Shown here one piece after another: positions 50,869-58,443 of a stretch of DNA of 64,000 nt. The DNA lies in assembly GCF_016862195.1 (NCBI RefSeq), contig NZ_BOMM01000001.1, positions 62,001 to 126,000 of the forward strand, read 5' to 3'. A model generated the notes under the pieces. It had not been told where the DNA came from and did no database searches. It was given only the letters and a program-made list of their open reading frames with translations. The stretch is from Paractinoplanes ferrugineus. Its GTDB lineage: Bacteria > Actinomycetota > Actinomycetes > Mycobacteriales > Micromonosporaceae. Position 1 is the first letter of the stretch; every line of letters starts with the position of its first letter. A program made the position numbers and the translations under genes.

Positions 50869-51731
50869 CCTCGGTGATCCACACTCGCGCCGAGCTGGCC
50901 GCCGCGGTGGCCGCCGTGCCCGGCGAGGTCGCGGTGGTGATGACCATGGGCGCGCTGCACGAGGGCCACCGCACCCTGATGCGCACCGCCCGCGCCCGCG
51001 CGCCGTTCGTGCTGGTCACGATCTTCGTGAACCCGCTGCAGTTCGGTCCGAACGAGGACTTCGAGAAATACCCGCGGACCCTCGACGCCGATGTCGCCGC
51101 CTGCGCGGCCGAGGGCGTGGCGGTGGTGTTCGCCCCGTCCCGCGACGAGATGTACCCCGGCGGCGCTCCGCAGATCACCATGGACGCGGGCCCGGTCGGC
51201 GGGATTCTCGAGGGCGCGAGCCGGCCCGGTCACTTCGCCGGAATGCTCACGGTCGTGCAGAAGCTCCTGATGCTGACCCGGGCCGACGTGGCGTACTTCG
51301 GCGAGAAGGACTACCAGCAGCTGGCCCTGATCCGCCGCCTGGTGCGGGACCTGGAGTTGGCCGTCGACATCGTCGGCGTGCCGACCGTCCGCGAGCCCGA
51401 CGGCCTGGCCATGTCGAGCCGCAACCGCTACCTGTCGCCGGCCGATCGCTCCGCCGCGCTGGCCCTGTCTCGTGCGCTGCGCCTGGGCGCCGCGTCGACG
51501 GACGCGGAATCAGCCCTGGCCACGGCCACCAAAATCTTGGCAGAGGAGCCCGCCGTACGGGTGGACTACCTGGCCCTGACCGCCCCCGACCTGGGCCCGC
51601 CGCCGGCCTCCGGCCCGGCTCGACTGCTGGTGGCCGCGCGGGTGGGCGGCACCCGGCTGATCGACAACGTCCCGCTGACTCTCGCGCCATCAGATCGGCT
51701 GCCGGATCCCCGGCCCCGGCAACGAGCGTGA
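50865..51731 (+). CDS. panC: Pantothenate synthetase (pantoate-beta-alanine ligase)
   Basis: A 288-aa enzyme that condenses pantoate and beta-alanine with ATP to make pantothenate for CoA synthesis. [15 protein letters not shown] contains the HIGH-like motif, [19 protein letters not shown] the pantoate block, [19 protein letters not shown] the ATP/pantoate block and [11 protein letters not shown] the KMSKS-like loop. ATGA overlap couples it to the DUF2520 gene. The panD gene that commonly follows in mycobacteria is absent; a lipoprotein and nadBC come next. Confidence 0.96.
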   Translation: MTSVIHTRAELAAAVAAVPGEVAVVMTMGALHEGHRTLMRTARARAPFVLVTIFVNPLQFGPNEDFEKYPRTLDADVAACAAEGVAVVFAPSRDEMYPGGAPQITMDAGPVGGILEGASRPGHFAGMLTVVQKLLMLTRADVAYFGEKDYQQLALIRRLVRDLELAVDIVGVPTVREPDGLAMSSRNRYLSPADRSAALALSRALRLGAASTDAESALATATKILAEEPAVRVDYLALTAPDLGPPPASGPARLLVAARVGGTRLIDNVPLTLAPSDRLPDPRPRQRA

Positions 51732-51786
51732 CCTGCGCCGCGGTGATCGCGGGGCGGGTGTACGTAAACCGGGTTTTCTGGCTTTT

Positions 51787-51801
51787 GCGGTTTAAAACCG
51801 C
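51787..51801. promoter_or_regulatory. AT-rich palindrome upstream of the lipoprotein gene
   Basis: GCGGTTT-A-AAACCGC is a perfect inverted repeat with a 1-bp centre. TATGCT (51804-51809), a plausible -10 element, follows directly, and the lipoprotein start is at 51842. The position suggests an operator overlapping the promoter; no regulator can be named. Confidence 0.35.
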
Positions 51802-51841
51802 CTTATGCTCGTGATTCCTAATGAATGGGGGATCGGCGGGC

Positions 51842-52753
51842 ATGCGACACCGGGTGGGCGTCCGGGTGGGGTTTCTGGCTGCCCTCGCGCTGTTGGTGGC
51901 GGGGTGTGCGACGCCTGGTGGGGTCGATGGCGATCTGACCAACGGGTGGGGTGCCATGGGGCCGGCCACCGCGTTCGAGCCGTCGGCCGGGACCTGTCAT
52001 GGGGCCAAGTTCACCGCCGTGGGGGCTCGGGCCACCTATGACGAGCTCGACTGTGCGCTTCGGCATCGCACCGAAACGGTTTATGTCGGCACCTACGAGT
52101 CGCCCGCCGCCGATGCCGAATCGCCGCCCGCGGAAGGGTCGGCCGGGGCCGGCGCCGCCTACCAGGTGTGTGACGAGAAGACGACCACCTATCTGGGCGG
52201 GACCTGGCGCGCGGCGCGCATCTGGATCGGCGTCACCCATCCCACCCAGGCCGCCTGGACCGGTGGATCGCGGTGGTTCCGCTGCGAGGCCGTCGAACTG
52301 AGCTCGGTCGAGGACGACGGAGCGCTTGTCCAGCGGGTCGGCACCTTCCGCAACGCGCTCGCCGACGGGACCTCGGACCTGCTGCTCACCTGCTATGCGG
52401 TGGCGCAGGACAGCTCCGGCGCGATCGCCGCCATGCCGGGGGTCGGCTGCGAGGCCAAGCACAACGCCGAGTTCGTGGGCGTGTGGTTCGCCACCGGGCT
52501 GCCCTATCCGAAGGACGACGCGACCTGGGCGAAGTTCCACGACGGATGCCGCGGGCTGATCGCGACCTACGCGGGGGTGCCGAATGACGCCGACCTTCAA
52601 TACCGGACCGGCGTGGTTTCGTTACCCGGCAATACCGACGTATGGGCGCTCGGCGATTCCGGCGTACGCTGCTATCTCTGGCTGGACGGCACCGAGCTCA
52701 AAGCGACTCTGAAGGGCAAAGGGGTCAAGAGTCTCCCCATCCAGTACAAGTAA
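51842..52753 (+). CDS. Septum-formation-domain-like lipoprotein
   Basis: A 303-aa protein from ATG 51842 with a lipoprotein signal (FLAALALLVAGCATPGG). The mature part has many Cys and Trp: GTCHGAKF, ELDCALRHRTETVYVGTYE, AYQVCDEK, GSRWFRCEAVELSS, LLTCYAV, GCEAKHNAEFVGVW, GCRGLIATYAG and VRCYLWL. This pattern of paired Cys with a DCxxxHxxEV-like core fits the actinobacterial septum-formation family (repeated twice here). It is probably an extracytoplasmic, disulfide-rich protein of unknown role. It interrupts the usual panC-nad order. Confidence 0.75.
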   Translation: MRHRVGVRVGFLAALALLVAGCATPGGVDGDLTNGWGAMGPATAFEPSAGTCHGAKFTAVGARATYDELDCALRHRTETVYVGTYESPAADAESPPAEGSAGAGAAYQVCDEKTTTYLGGTWRAARIWIGVTHPTQAAWTGGSRWFRCEAVELSSVEDDGALVQRVGTFRNALADGTSDLLLTCYAVAQDSSGAIAAMPGVGCEAKHNAEFVGVWFATGLPYPKDDATWAKFHDGCRGLIATYAGVPNDADLQYRTGVVSLPGNTDVWALGDSGVRCYLWLDGTELKATLKGKGVKSLPIQYK

Positions 52754-52814
52754 TTCCCACCACTGAGCCCGCCCCCGCGGTGGGCTCCAGGCACCGGCGG
52801 GGTGTACTGAGCAG

Positions 52815-54461
52815 ATGTCACTTCTCGCCGACCTTCCGGAGCTGCCGCGCCGGCTCGCCGCCCCCGAGCCGGGCTGGAACGAGACCACCGACGTGCTTGT
52901 CGTCGGTTCCGGGATCGCGGGGCTGACCGCGGCGCTCCACCTGCGCGAACAGGGCCTGCACGTCACCGTGGTCACCAAGGTGAACATCGACGACGGATCC
53001 ACCCGCTGGGCCCAGGGCGGCATCGCGGCGGTGCTGGATCCACTGGACACGCCGTCCGCGCACGCCAATGACACCGAGATCGCCGGGGTCGGGCTGTGCG
53101 ACCCGGCGGCGGTGCGGGTGCTGGTGGAGGAGGGGCCCGCCCGGGTCAAGGAGCTGATGCGGATCGGGGCCGAGTTCGACCGGCACCCGGACGGCTCACT
53201 GATGCTGACCCGGGAAGGCGGCCACCGGGCCGACCGGATCGTGCATGCCGGCGGCGATGCGACCGGCGCGGAGGTGCAGCGGGCGCTGCACGAGGCGGTC
53301 CGCCGGGACCCCTGGATCCGGCTCGTCGAGCACGCCCTGGTCCTCGACCTGCTGCGCGGTGCCGACGGCCGGGCCTGCGGAATCACCCTGCACGTCCTCG
53401 GCGAGGGGGCCGAGGACGGGGTGGGCGCGATCCTGGCCCGGGCGGTCGTGCTGGCCACCGGCGGGATGGGGCAGATCTACTCGTCCACTACCAACCCGTC
53501 GGTGTCCACCGGCGACGGGGTGGCGCTCGCCATCCGGGCCGGCGCGGTCGTCACCGACGTGGAGTTCGTGCAGTTCCACCCGACGTCGTTCGTGAGCTCG
53601 GCGGTCACCTCGGTGCAGCGGCCGCTGATCTCCGAGGCGCTCCGCGGTGAGGGCGCCCACCTGGTCGACGAGTCCGGCAAGCGGTTCATGGTGGGCCAGC
53701 ACGAGCTGGCCGAGCTGGCGCCCCGCGACGTCGTGGCCAAGGGCATCCACCGGGTGCTGCTGTCCACCGGTGCCGACCACGTCTACCTGGACGCCCGGCA
53801 CCTGGGCCGCGAGTTCCTGGAGCACCGCTTCCCGACGATCGTGGCGTCGACCCGGTCGGCTGGGATCGACCCCGCCGTCGACCTCATCCCGGTCGCGCCG
53901 GCCGCCCATTACGCCTCCGGCGGGGTGCGCACCGACCTGCACGGACGCACCAGCATCGCGGGCCTCTACGCGTGCGGCGAGGTCGCCTGCACCGGTGTGC
54001 ACGGCGCCAACCGGCTGGCCAGCAACTCGCTGCTGGAGGGCCTGGTGTTCGCGAAGCGGATCGCCGACGACATCGCCCGGGCGCTGCCGCCGCAGGTCGA
54101 TCCGATCCCGGCGCCCGCCGGGCCGGCCTGGGTCGTCGACACCGAGATCCGGGCCGAGTTGCAGGGGGCCATGACCCGGGGCGCGGGCGTCCTGCGCTCG
54201 GCCGAGTCGCTGGCCGGCACCGTCAAGGAACTGTCCCGGCTGGCCGGCCTGCGCAGCACCCCGCGCAACGCGGCCTGGGAGGCGACGAACCTGCTGACCG
54301 TGGCGTCGGCACTGGTGGCGTCGGCGTCGACCCGGCGGGAGACGCGCGGTTGTCACTGGCGCGAGGACTTCCCGGTGGCCGTGGACGAATGGCGCGGTCA
54401 CCTGCTCGACGGTCTCGGCCGCGACGGCAAGCTCACTCAGACCTTCGAGGAGATGGCGTGA
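52815..54461 (+). CDS. nadB: L-aspartate oxidase
   Basis: A 548-aa flavoprotein that oxidises aspartate to iminoaspartate, the first step of de novo NAD synthesis. The FAD-binding start is VLVVGSGIAGLTAALHLRE. STRWAQGGIAAV, GREFLEHRFPTI and HYASGGVRTDLHGRTSIAGL are succinate dehydrogenase/fumarate reductase flavoprotein-family blocks, and GEVACTGVHGANRLASNSLLE completes the FAD site. The C-terminal helical domain ends with LTQTFEEMA. Its TGA overlaps the nadC GTG. No nadA lies in the window, so quinolinate synthase must be elsewhere. Confidence 0.95.
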   Translation: MSLLADLPELPRRLAAPEPGWNETTDVLVVGSGIAGLTAALHLREQGLHVTVVTKVNIDDGSTRWAQGGIAAVLDPLDTPSAHANDTEIAGVGLCDPAAVRVLVEEGPARVKELMRIGAEFDRHPDGSLMLTREGGHRADRIVHAGGDATGAEVQRALHEAVRRDPWIRLVEHALVLDLLRGADGRACGITLHVLGEGAEDGVGAILARAVVLATGGMGQIYSSTTNPSVSTGDGVALAIRAGAVVTDVEFVQFHPTSFVSSAVTSVQRPLISEALRGEGAHLVDESGKRFMVGQHELAELAPRDVVAKGIHRVLLSTGADHVYLDARHLGREFLEHRFPTIVASTRSAGIDPAVDLIPVAPAAHYASGGVRTDLHGRTSIAGLYACGEVACTGVHGANRLASNSLLEGLVFAKRIADDIARALPPQVDPIPAPAGPAWVVDTEIRAELQGAMTRGAGVLRSAESLAGTVKELSRLAGLRSTPRNAAWEATNLLTVASALVASASTRRETRGCHWREDFPVAVDEWRGHLLDGLGRDGKLTQTFEEMA

Positions 54462-55303
54462 CTCTCGACCCTTCCGAGGTGGATCGCATCGTCTTCACCG
54501 CGCTCGGTGAAGACCTCGGCGACCCGCCGCGCGACGTGACCAGTGCGGCGACCATCCCGGCGGCCCAGGTCGACACCGCCGAGCTGGTGGCCCGAGCCGA
54601 CGGCGTGGTGGCCGGCCTCGAGGTGGCGGCCCAGGTCTTCGCGGCCACCTCCGGCGGCACGGCGCGGTTCGAGGCGAAGACCAAGGACGGTGCCCGGGTA
54701 CGCCGTGGCGACGTGCTCGCGGTGGTCACCGGTCCGACCCGCGCGCTGCTCACCGCGGAACGGACCGCGCTCAACCTGCTGTGCCGGATGTCCGGCGTGG
54801 CCACCCACACGCGTAAATGGGCGGACGCGCTCGAGGGCACCAAGGCGACCGTGCTGGACACCCGCAAGACCACCCCGGGGCTGCGGGCGTTGGAGAAGTA
54901 CGCGGTTCGGGCCGGCGGCGGCACGAACAAGCGGATGGGCCTCTACGACGTGGCCATGATCAAGGACAACCACAAACTCGCGGCCGGCAGCATCACCGCG
55001 GCCTACCGCGCCGTGCGTGCCCAGTTCCCCGACGTGCCGGTCCAGGTCGAGGTGACCACGCTGGCCGAGGCCCAGGAAGCGGTCGAGGCGGGCGCCGACT
55101 TCCTGCTCTGCGACAACATGTCGCCGGCGCTGCTCCGGGAGGTCGTCGAGGCGGTCGGGGACCGGGTCGAGCTCGAGGCCACCGGAAACCTCACCCTGGA
55201 GACCGTCGAGGCGTACGCGGCGACCGGTGTGGACTATCTGTCGGTCGGTGGCCTGACACACTCGTCCCCGATCCTGGACATCGCTCTGGACCTGAGGCCC
55301 TGA
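54458..55303 (+). CDS. nadC: Quinolinate phosphoribosyltransferase (nicotinate-nucleotide pyrophosphorylase)
   Basis: A 281-aa enzyme converting quinolinate and PRPP to nicotinate mononucleotide. GTG 54458 overlaps the nadB stop (GTGA). EDLGDPPRDVTSAATIP, ERTALNLLCRMSGVATHTR, VLDTRKTTPGLRALEKYAV, RMGLYDVAMIKDNH and the C-terminal VEVTTLAEAQEAVEAGADFL barrel are diagnostic. The stop TGA overlaps the coaX ATG by one base (TGATG), so nadB-nadC-coaX form one coupled unit linking NAD and CoA synthesis. Confidence 0.96.
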   Translation: MTLDPSEVDRIVFTALGEDLGDPPRDVTSAATIPAAQVDTAELVARADGVVAGLEVAAQVFAATSGGTARFEAKTKDGARVRRGDVLAVVTGPTRALLTAERTALNLLCRMSGVATHTRKWADALEGTKATVLDTRKTTPGLRALEKYAVRAGGGTNKRMGLYDVAMIKDNHKLAAGSITAAYRAVRAQFPDVPVQVEVTTLAEAQEAVEAGADFLLCDNMSPALLREVVEAVGDRVELEATGNLTLETVEAYAATGVDYLSVGGLTHSSPILDIALDLRP

Positions 55304-56064
55304 TGCTTCTCTGTATCGATATCGGCAACACCAACACCGTCCTGGCCACGTTCGACGGCGACAAGCTGGTGCACAACTGGCGGATCAAGACCGACGCCCG
55401 GTCGACCGCCGACGAGCTGGGCCTGATGTTCCGCGGGCTGCTGGCGGGCGACGCCGTGGAGGTCACCGGGGTGGCCGCCTGCTCCACCGTGCCGGCCGCG
55501 CTGCGCAGCCTGCGTACGATGCTGGCCCGCTACTACGCCGACCTGCCCAACGTGGTCGTCGAGCCGGGCGTGAAGACCGGTGTGCAGCTCGCCATCGACA
55601 ACCCCAAGGAGGTCGGCGCCGACCGGGTGGTCAACACCCTGGCCGCGCACGCCCTCTACGGCGGACCGTCGATCGTGGTCGACTTCGGCACGACCACCAA
55701 CTTCGACGTGATCAGCGCTAAGGGCGAGTTCCTCGGCGGGGCGTTCGCGCCCGGCATCGAGATCTCCTTCGACGCGCTCGCCGCCCGGGCCGCCCAGCTG
55801 CGCAAGGTCGAGCCGGCCAAGCCGCGTTCGGTGATCGGCAAGAACACCGTCGAGTGCCTGCAGAGCGGCATGTACTACGGCTTCGCCGGGCAGGTCGACC
55901 GGATCGTCGAGCAGATGACCGAGGAGCTCGGGGGCAGCGTCTCCGCCGTGATCGCCACCGGTGGCCTGGCCTGGCTGGTGAAGGACGAGTGCCGCACGAT
56001 CACCGCGCACGAGCCGATGATCACCCTGATCGGGCTCCGGATGGTATATGAGCGGAACGTCTGA
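55303..56064 (+). CDS. coaX: Type III pantothenate kinase
   Basis: A 253-aa ASKHA-fold kinase, the first step from pantothenate to CoA. CIDIGNTNTVLATF is the phosphate-binding block, VEPGVKTGVQLAIDNPKEVGADR the pantothenate-binding region and SIVVDFGTTTNFDVI the second phosphate block. GKNTVECLQSGMYYGF and VIATGGLAWL complete the site. It starts at ATG 55303 within the nadC stop. It complements panC upstream in the same direction. lysS follows after a 54-bp gap. Confidence 0.96.
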   Translation: MLLCIDIGNTNTVLATFDGDKLVHNWRIKTDARSTADELGLMFRGLLAGDAVEVTGVAACSTVPAALRSLRTMLARYYADLPNVVVEPGVKTGVQLAIDNPKEVGADRVVNTLAAHALYGGPSIVVDFGTTTNFDVISAKGEFLGGAFAPGIEISFDALAARAAQLRKVEPAKPRSVIGKNTVECLQSGMYYGFAGQVDRIVEQMTEELGGSVSAVIATGGLAWLVKDECRTITAHEPMITLIGLRMVYERNV

Positions 56065-56118
56065 GCGGCCCTTAGTACGCTTTCTTCGTTTCGAGAGAAC
56101 CCCACAGAGAGCAGTGCC

Positions 56119-57627
56119 GTGACCGAGCAGAATGTGCCCGCAACTGACCCCGCCGAGGACCTACCCGAGCAGATGCGGGTCCGCCGGTCGAAGCGGGAGC
56201 GGTTGCTCGCCGAGGGGATGCCGCCCTACCCGGTGAACCTGCCCCGCACCACGACTCTCAAGGACCTCCGGGAGAAGTACGCGGAGCTGCCGATCGACCA
56301 CGCCACCGGCGACAAGGTGGCGGTCACCGGCCGGCTGATCTTCATCCGTAACGGTGGCAAGCTGTGCTTCGCGACCCTTCGCGACGGCGACGGCACCGAG
56401 GTGCAGGCCATGCTCTCCCTCGACAAGGTGGGCGAGCCCGCTCTCGCCGACTGGAAGCAACTCGTCGACCTCGGCGACCTGGTGGGCATCGAGGGCGAGG
56501 TGATCACCAGCCGGCGCGGCGAGCTGTCCGTGCTGGCCGACTCGTGGGCGATGAGCGCCAAGGCGCTGCGGCCGCTTCCGGTGGCGCACAAGCCGCTCTC
56601 CGAGGAGACGCGGATGCGGCAGCGCTATGTCGATCTGATCGTCCGGCCGCAGGCGCGCGATACCGTACGCGCTCGGGCGACCGTCGTGCGGAGCCTTCGG
56701 GAGTCGCTGTTCCGGCGCAATTTCCTCGAGGTCGAAACGCCAATGTTGCAGTTGCTGCACGGCGGTGCGACGGCCCGTCCGTTTGTGACGCACAGCAACG
56801 CACTCGACACTGATCTCTATCTTCGGATCGCGCCGGAACTATTTTTGAAGCGTGCCGTCGTGGGCGGCATCGAGCGCGTCTTCGAGATCAACCGTAACTT
56901 CCGCAATGAGGGTATGGACTCCAGCCACTCTCCCGAGTTCGCCATGCTCGAGGCCTACCAGGCGTACGCCGACTACAACGTGATGCAGCAGCAGGTGCAG
57001 GAGTGGATTCAGGAAGCCGCCTTTGCAGTTGCCGGATCACACGTCGTGACCCACTTCGACGGCAGCGAGTTGGATCTCGGTGGGCAGTGGCCCGCGATCA
57101 CCCTGTTCGGTTCGCTCTCCGACGCACTCGGTGAAGAAGTGACGATCACCACCGATCGCGCGCAACTTGCGGGCTATGCCGAAAAGCACAACCTTTCGGT
57201 GGACCCGAAGTGGACCACCGGCAAGCTGGCCGAGGAGCTGTTCGAGCACCTGGTCGTGCCGGGTCTGCAGGCGCCGACATTTGTGCGGGATTATCCTGAA
57301 GAGACCGCCCCGCTCACCCGGGCCCACCGGGAAACTCCCGGTCTGACCGAGAAGTGGGATCTGTACGTATCCGGTTTCGAGCTGGCCACCGCGTATTCCG
57401 AGTTGGTCGACCCGGTGGTCCAGCGGGAACGGCTTGTCGCCCAGTCGTTGCTGGCGGCCGGCGGTGATCCCGAGGCGATGCAGCTGGACGAGGATTTCCT
57501 CCGGGCGATGGAGTACGGAATGCCGCCCACCGGTGGCATGGGAATGGGAATCGACAGGCTGTTGATGGCGCTCACCGGGCTCGGCATTCGGGAAACGATC
57601 CTGTTCCCGCTCGTCCGGCCCGAGTAA
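56119..57627 (+). CDS. lysS: Lysyl-tRNA synthetase, class II
   Basis: A 502-aa class II synthetase from GTG 56119. The OB-fold anticodon-binding domain occupies residues ~60-160 ([21 protein letters not shown]). Motif 1 covers [13 protein letters not shown], motif 2 [20 protein letters not shown] and motif 3 [21 protein letters not shown]. It charges tRNA-Lys. No C-terminal membrane or MprF-like domain is present, so it is a housekeeping enzyme. lsr2 follows after 93 bp with its own probable promoter, as in mycobacteria. Confidence 0.96.
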   Translation: MTEQNVPATDPAEDLPEQMRVRRSKRERLLAEGMPPYPVNLPRTTTLKDLREKYAELPIDHATGDKVAVTGRLIFIRNGGKLCFATLRDGDGTEVQAMLSLDKVGEPALADWKQLVDLGDLVGIEGEVITSRRGELSVLADSWAMSAKALRPLPVAHKPLSEETRMRQRYVDLIVRPQARDTVRARATVVRSLRESLFRRNFLEVETPMLQLLHGGATARPFVTHSNALDTDLYLRIAPELFLKRAVVGGIERVFEINRNFRNEGMDSSHSPEFAMLEAYQAYADYNVMQQQVQEWIQEAAFAVAGSHVVTHFDGSELDLGGQWPAITLFGSLSDALGEEVTITTDRAQLAGYAEKHNLSVDPKWTTGKLAEELFEHLVVPGLQAPTFVRDYPEETAPLTRAHRETPGLTEKWDLYVSGFELATAYSELVDPVVQRERLVAQSLLAAGGDPEAMQLDEDFLRAMEYGMPPTGGMGMGIDRLLMALTGLGIRETILFPLVRPE

Positions 57628-57641
57628 TATTCGACCCGCCA

Positions 57642-57671
57642 TTGACGTATACCGCGGCCCTGGCGTTATTG
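57642..57671 (+). promoter_or_regulatory. Candidate promoter of lsr2
   Basis: TTGACG (57642-57647) and TTATTG (57666-57671) are separated by 18 bp, resembling -35/-10 elements. They lie 50-79 bp upstream of the lsr2 start in the lysS-lsr2 gap. The prediction is by eye only. Confidence 0.4.
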
Positions 57672-57720
57672 TCTTGACCGTTGCGGGAGTACGTACCTGT
57701 GTTCGGGAGGATTGCGGCGC

Positions 57721-58077
57721 GTGGCCAAGCAGATCATTCACAAACTGGTCGATGACCTGGACGGCGGCGACGCCGAGGAGACCGTCAAGTTCGCGCTCGA
57801 CGGCATTCAGTACGAGATCGACCTCTCGGAGAAGAACGCCGCTAAATTGCGGGACGTCTTCGCTCAGTACGTGGGGGCCGGTTCCAAGGTGGCTCGTGGC
57901 GGTGTGGTCGTCGGTGGCCGGGCCGCCCGCGGTCGCGGCGGGGCGACCGCCGACCGGGAGCAGAACAAGGCTATTCGGGAGTGGGCCAAGAAGGCCGGCA
58001 AGGACATCTCCGACCGGGGTCGGATCCCACAGGAGATCGTGGACGAGTTCCACTCGAAGGGCCCTGGCCGGGCCTAG
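57721..58077 (+). CDS. lsr2: Nucleoid-associated xenogeneic silencer Lsr2
   Basis: A 118-aa protein from GTG 57721 with GGGAGG eight nt upstream. The N-terminal dimerisation domain (KQIIHKLVDDLDGGDAEETV, then FALDGIQYEIDLSEKNAAKL) is joined by an Arg/Gly linker (GGRAARGRGG) to the C-terminal DNA-binding domain (NKAIREWAKKAGKDISDRGR). The RGR hook inserts into the minor groove of AT-rich DNA. Lsr2 binds and represses horizontally acquired, AT-richer genes; the AT-richer accessory genes at 28.8-33.1 kb are the kind of target expected. It has its own strong terminator. Confidence 0.96.
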   Translation: MAKQIIHKLVDDLDGGDAEETVKFALDGIQYEIDLSEKNAAKLRDVFAQYVGAGSKVARGGVVVGGRAARGRGGATADREQNKAIREWAKKAGKDISDRGRIPQEIVDEFHSKGPGRA

Positions 58078-58094
58078 GTCAGGCGTAGTCTGCG

Positions 58095-58134
58095 GGGCCC
58101 GTCGCGCTCGATGCGCGGCGGGCCCTCGGCTTTT
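58095..58134 (+). terminator. Rho-independent terminator of lsr2
   Basis: A 13-bp stem, GGGCCCGTCGCGC / GCGCGGCGGGCCC with one wobble pair, and a TCGAT loop. TCGGCTTTTG follows. It begins 18 bp after the lsr2 stop. Confidence 0.85.
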
Positions 58135-58163
58135 GACCTGATCTTCAGCTTGGGAAAGTAAAG

Positions 58164-58206
58164 TTATCCACAGATGTGGAGCGGGTTGTCCACAGGCTGT
58201 GGACGC
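58164..58206. promoter_or_regulatory. Array of DnaA-box-like sequences upstream of clpC
   Basis: TTATCCACA (58164-58172) and TTGTCCACA (58186-58194) match the E. coli and actinobacterial DnaA-box consensus exactly. Weaker reverse-strand copies, TGTGGAGCG (58175-58183) and TGTGGACGC (58198-58206), alternate with them. The starts are spaced 11, 11 and 12 bp, about one helical turn. The array lies 240-280 bp upstream of the clpC start. This is not the chromosomal origin, since no dnaA or dnaN is present. Confidence 0.6.
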
Positions 58207-58219
58207 GGTTGCCTCGCCG

Positions 58220-58237
58220 ATTTCGCTGTGCGCGTAG
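58220..58237. promoter_or_regulatory. Candidate ClgR-type operator of clpC
   Basis: ATTTCGCTGTGCGCGTAG agrees with the ClgR consensus WNNWCGCYNANRGCGWWS (from memory) except at two central positions. ClgR activates clp genes in actinobacteria. It lies 207 bp upstream of clpC. Confidence 0.35.
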
Positions 58238-58443
58238 TCGTTCGGGTGGGGGAACAGCCGTCCGGCGTGCGAAGTTGGCTAAATCAACGCTGCGGGACAG
58301 TTTCGAGGGGCCACGAGGGCCCAGCAAGACCCCCGGGCGGCGATAGAGTAGTTACCGCACGGGCATCACCGATGCCGGTGCTGGCCCGCGAGGGCTTGGG
58401 CCCCGCCAGCTATTGGCGCACGGCACGTGAGGAGCACGAGGGC

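Noticed and set aside
58164..58206. Chromosomal replication origin
   Set aside because: Only two strong boxes, no dnaA/dnaN/gyrB neighbours and no AT-rich unwinding element.
58174..58443. 90-residue N-terminal extension of clpC
   Set aside because: ClpC proteins start at MFERFTDRA; the extension covers the DnaA-like boxes and promoter region.
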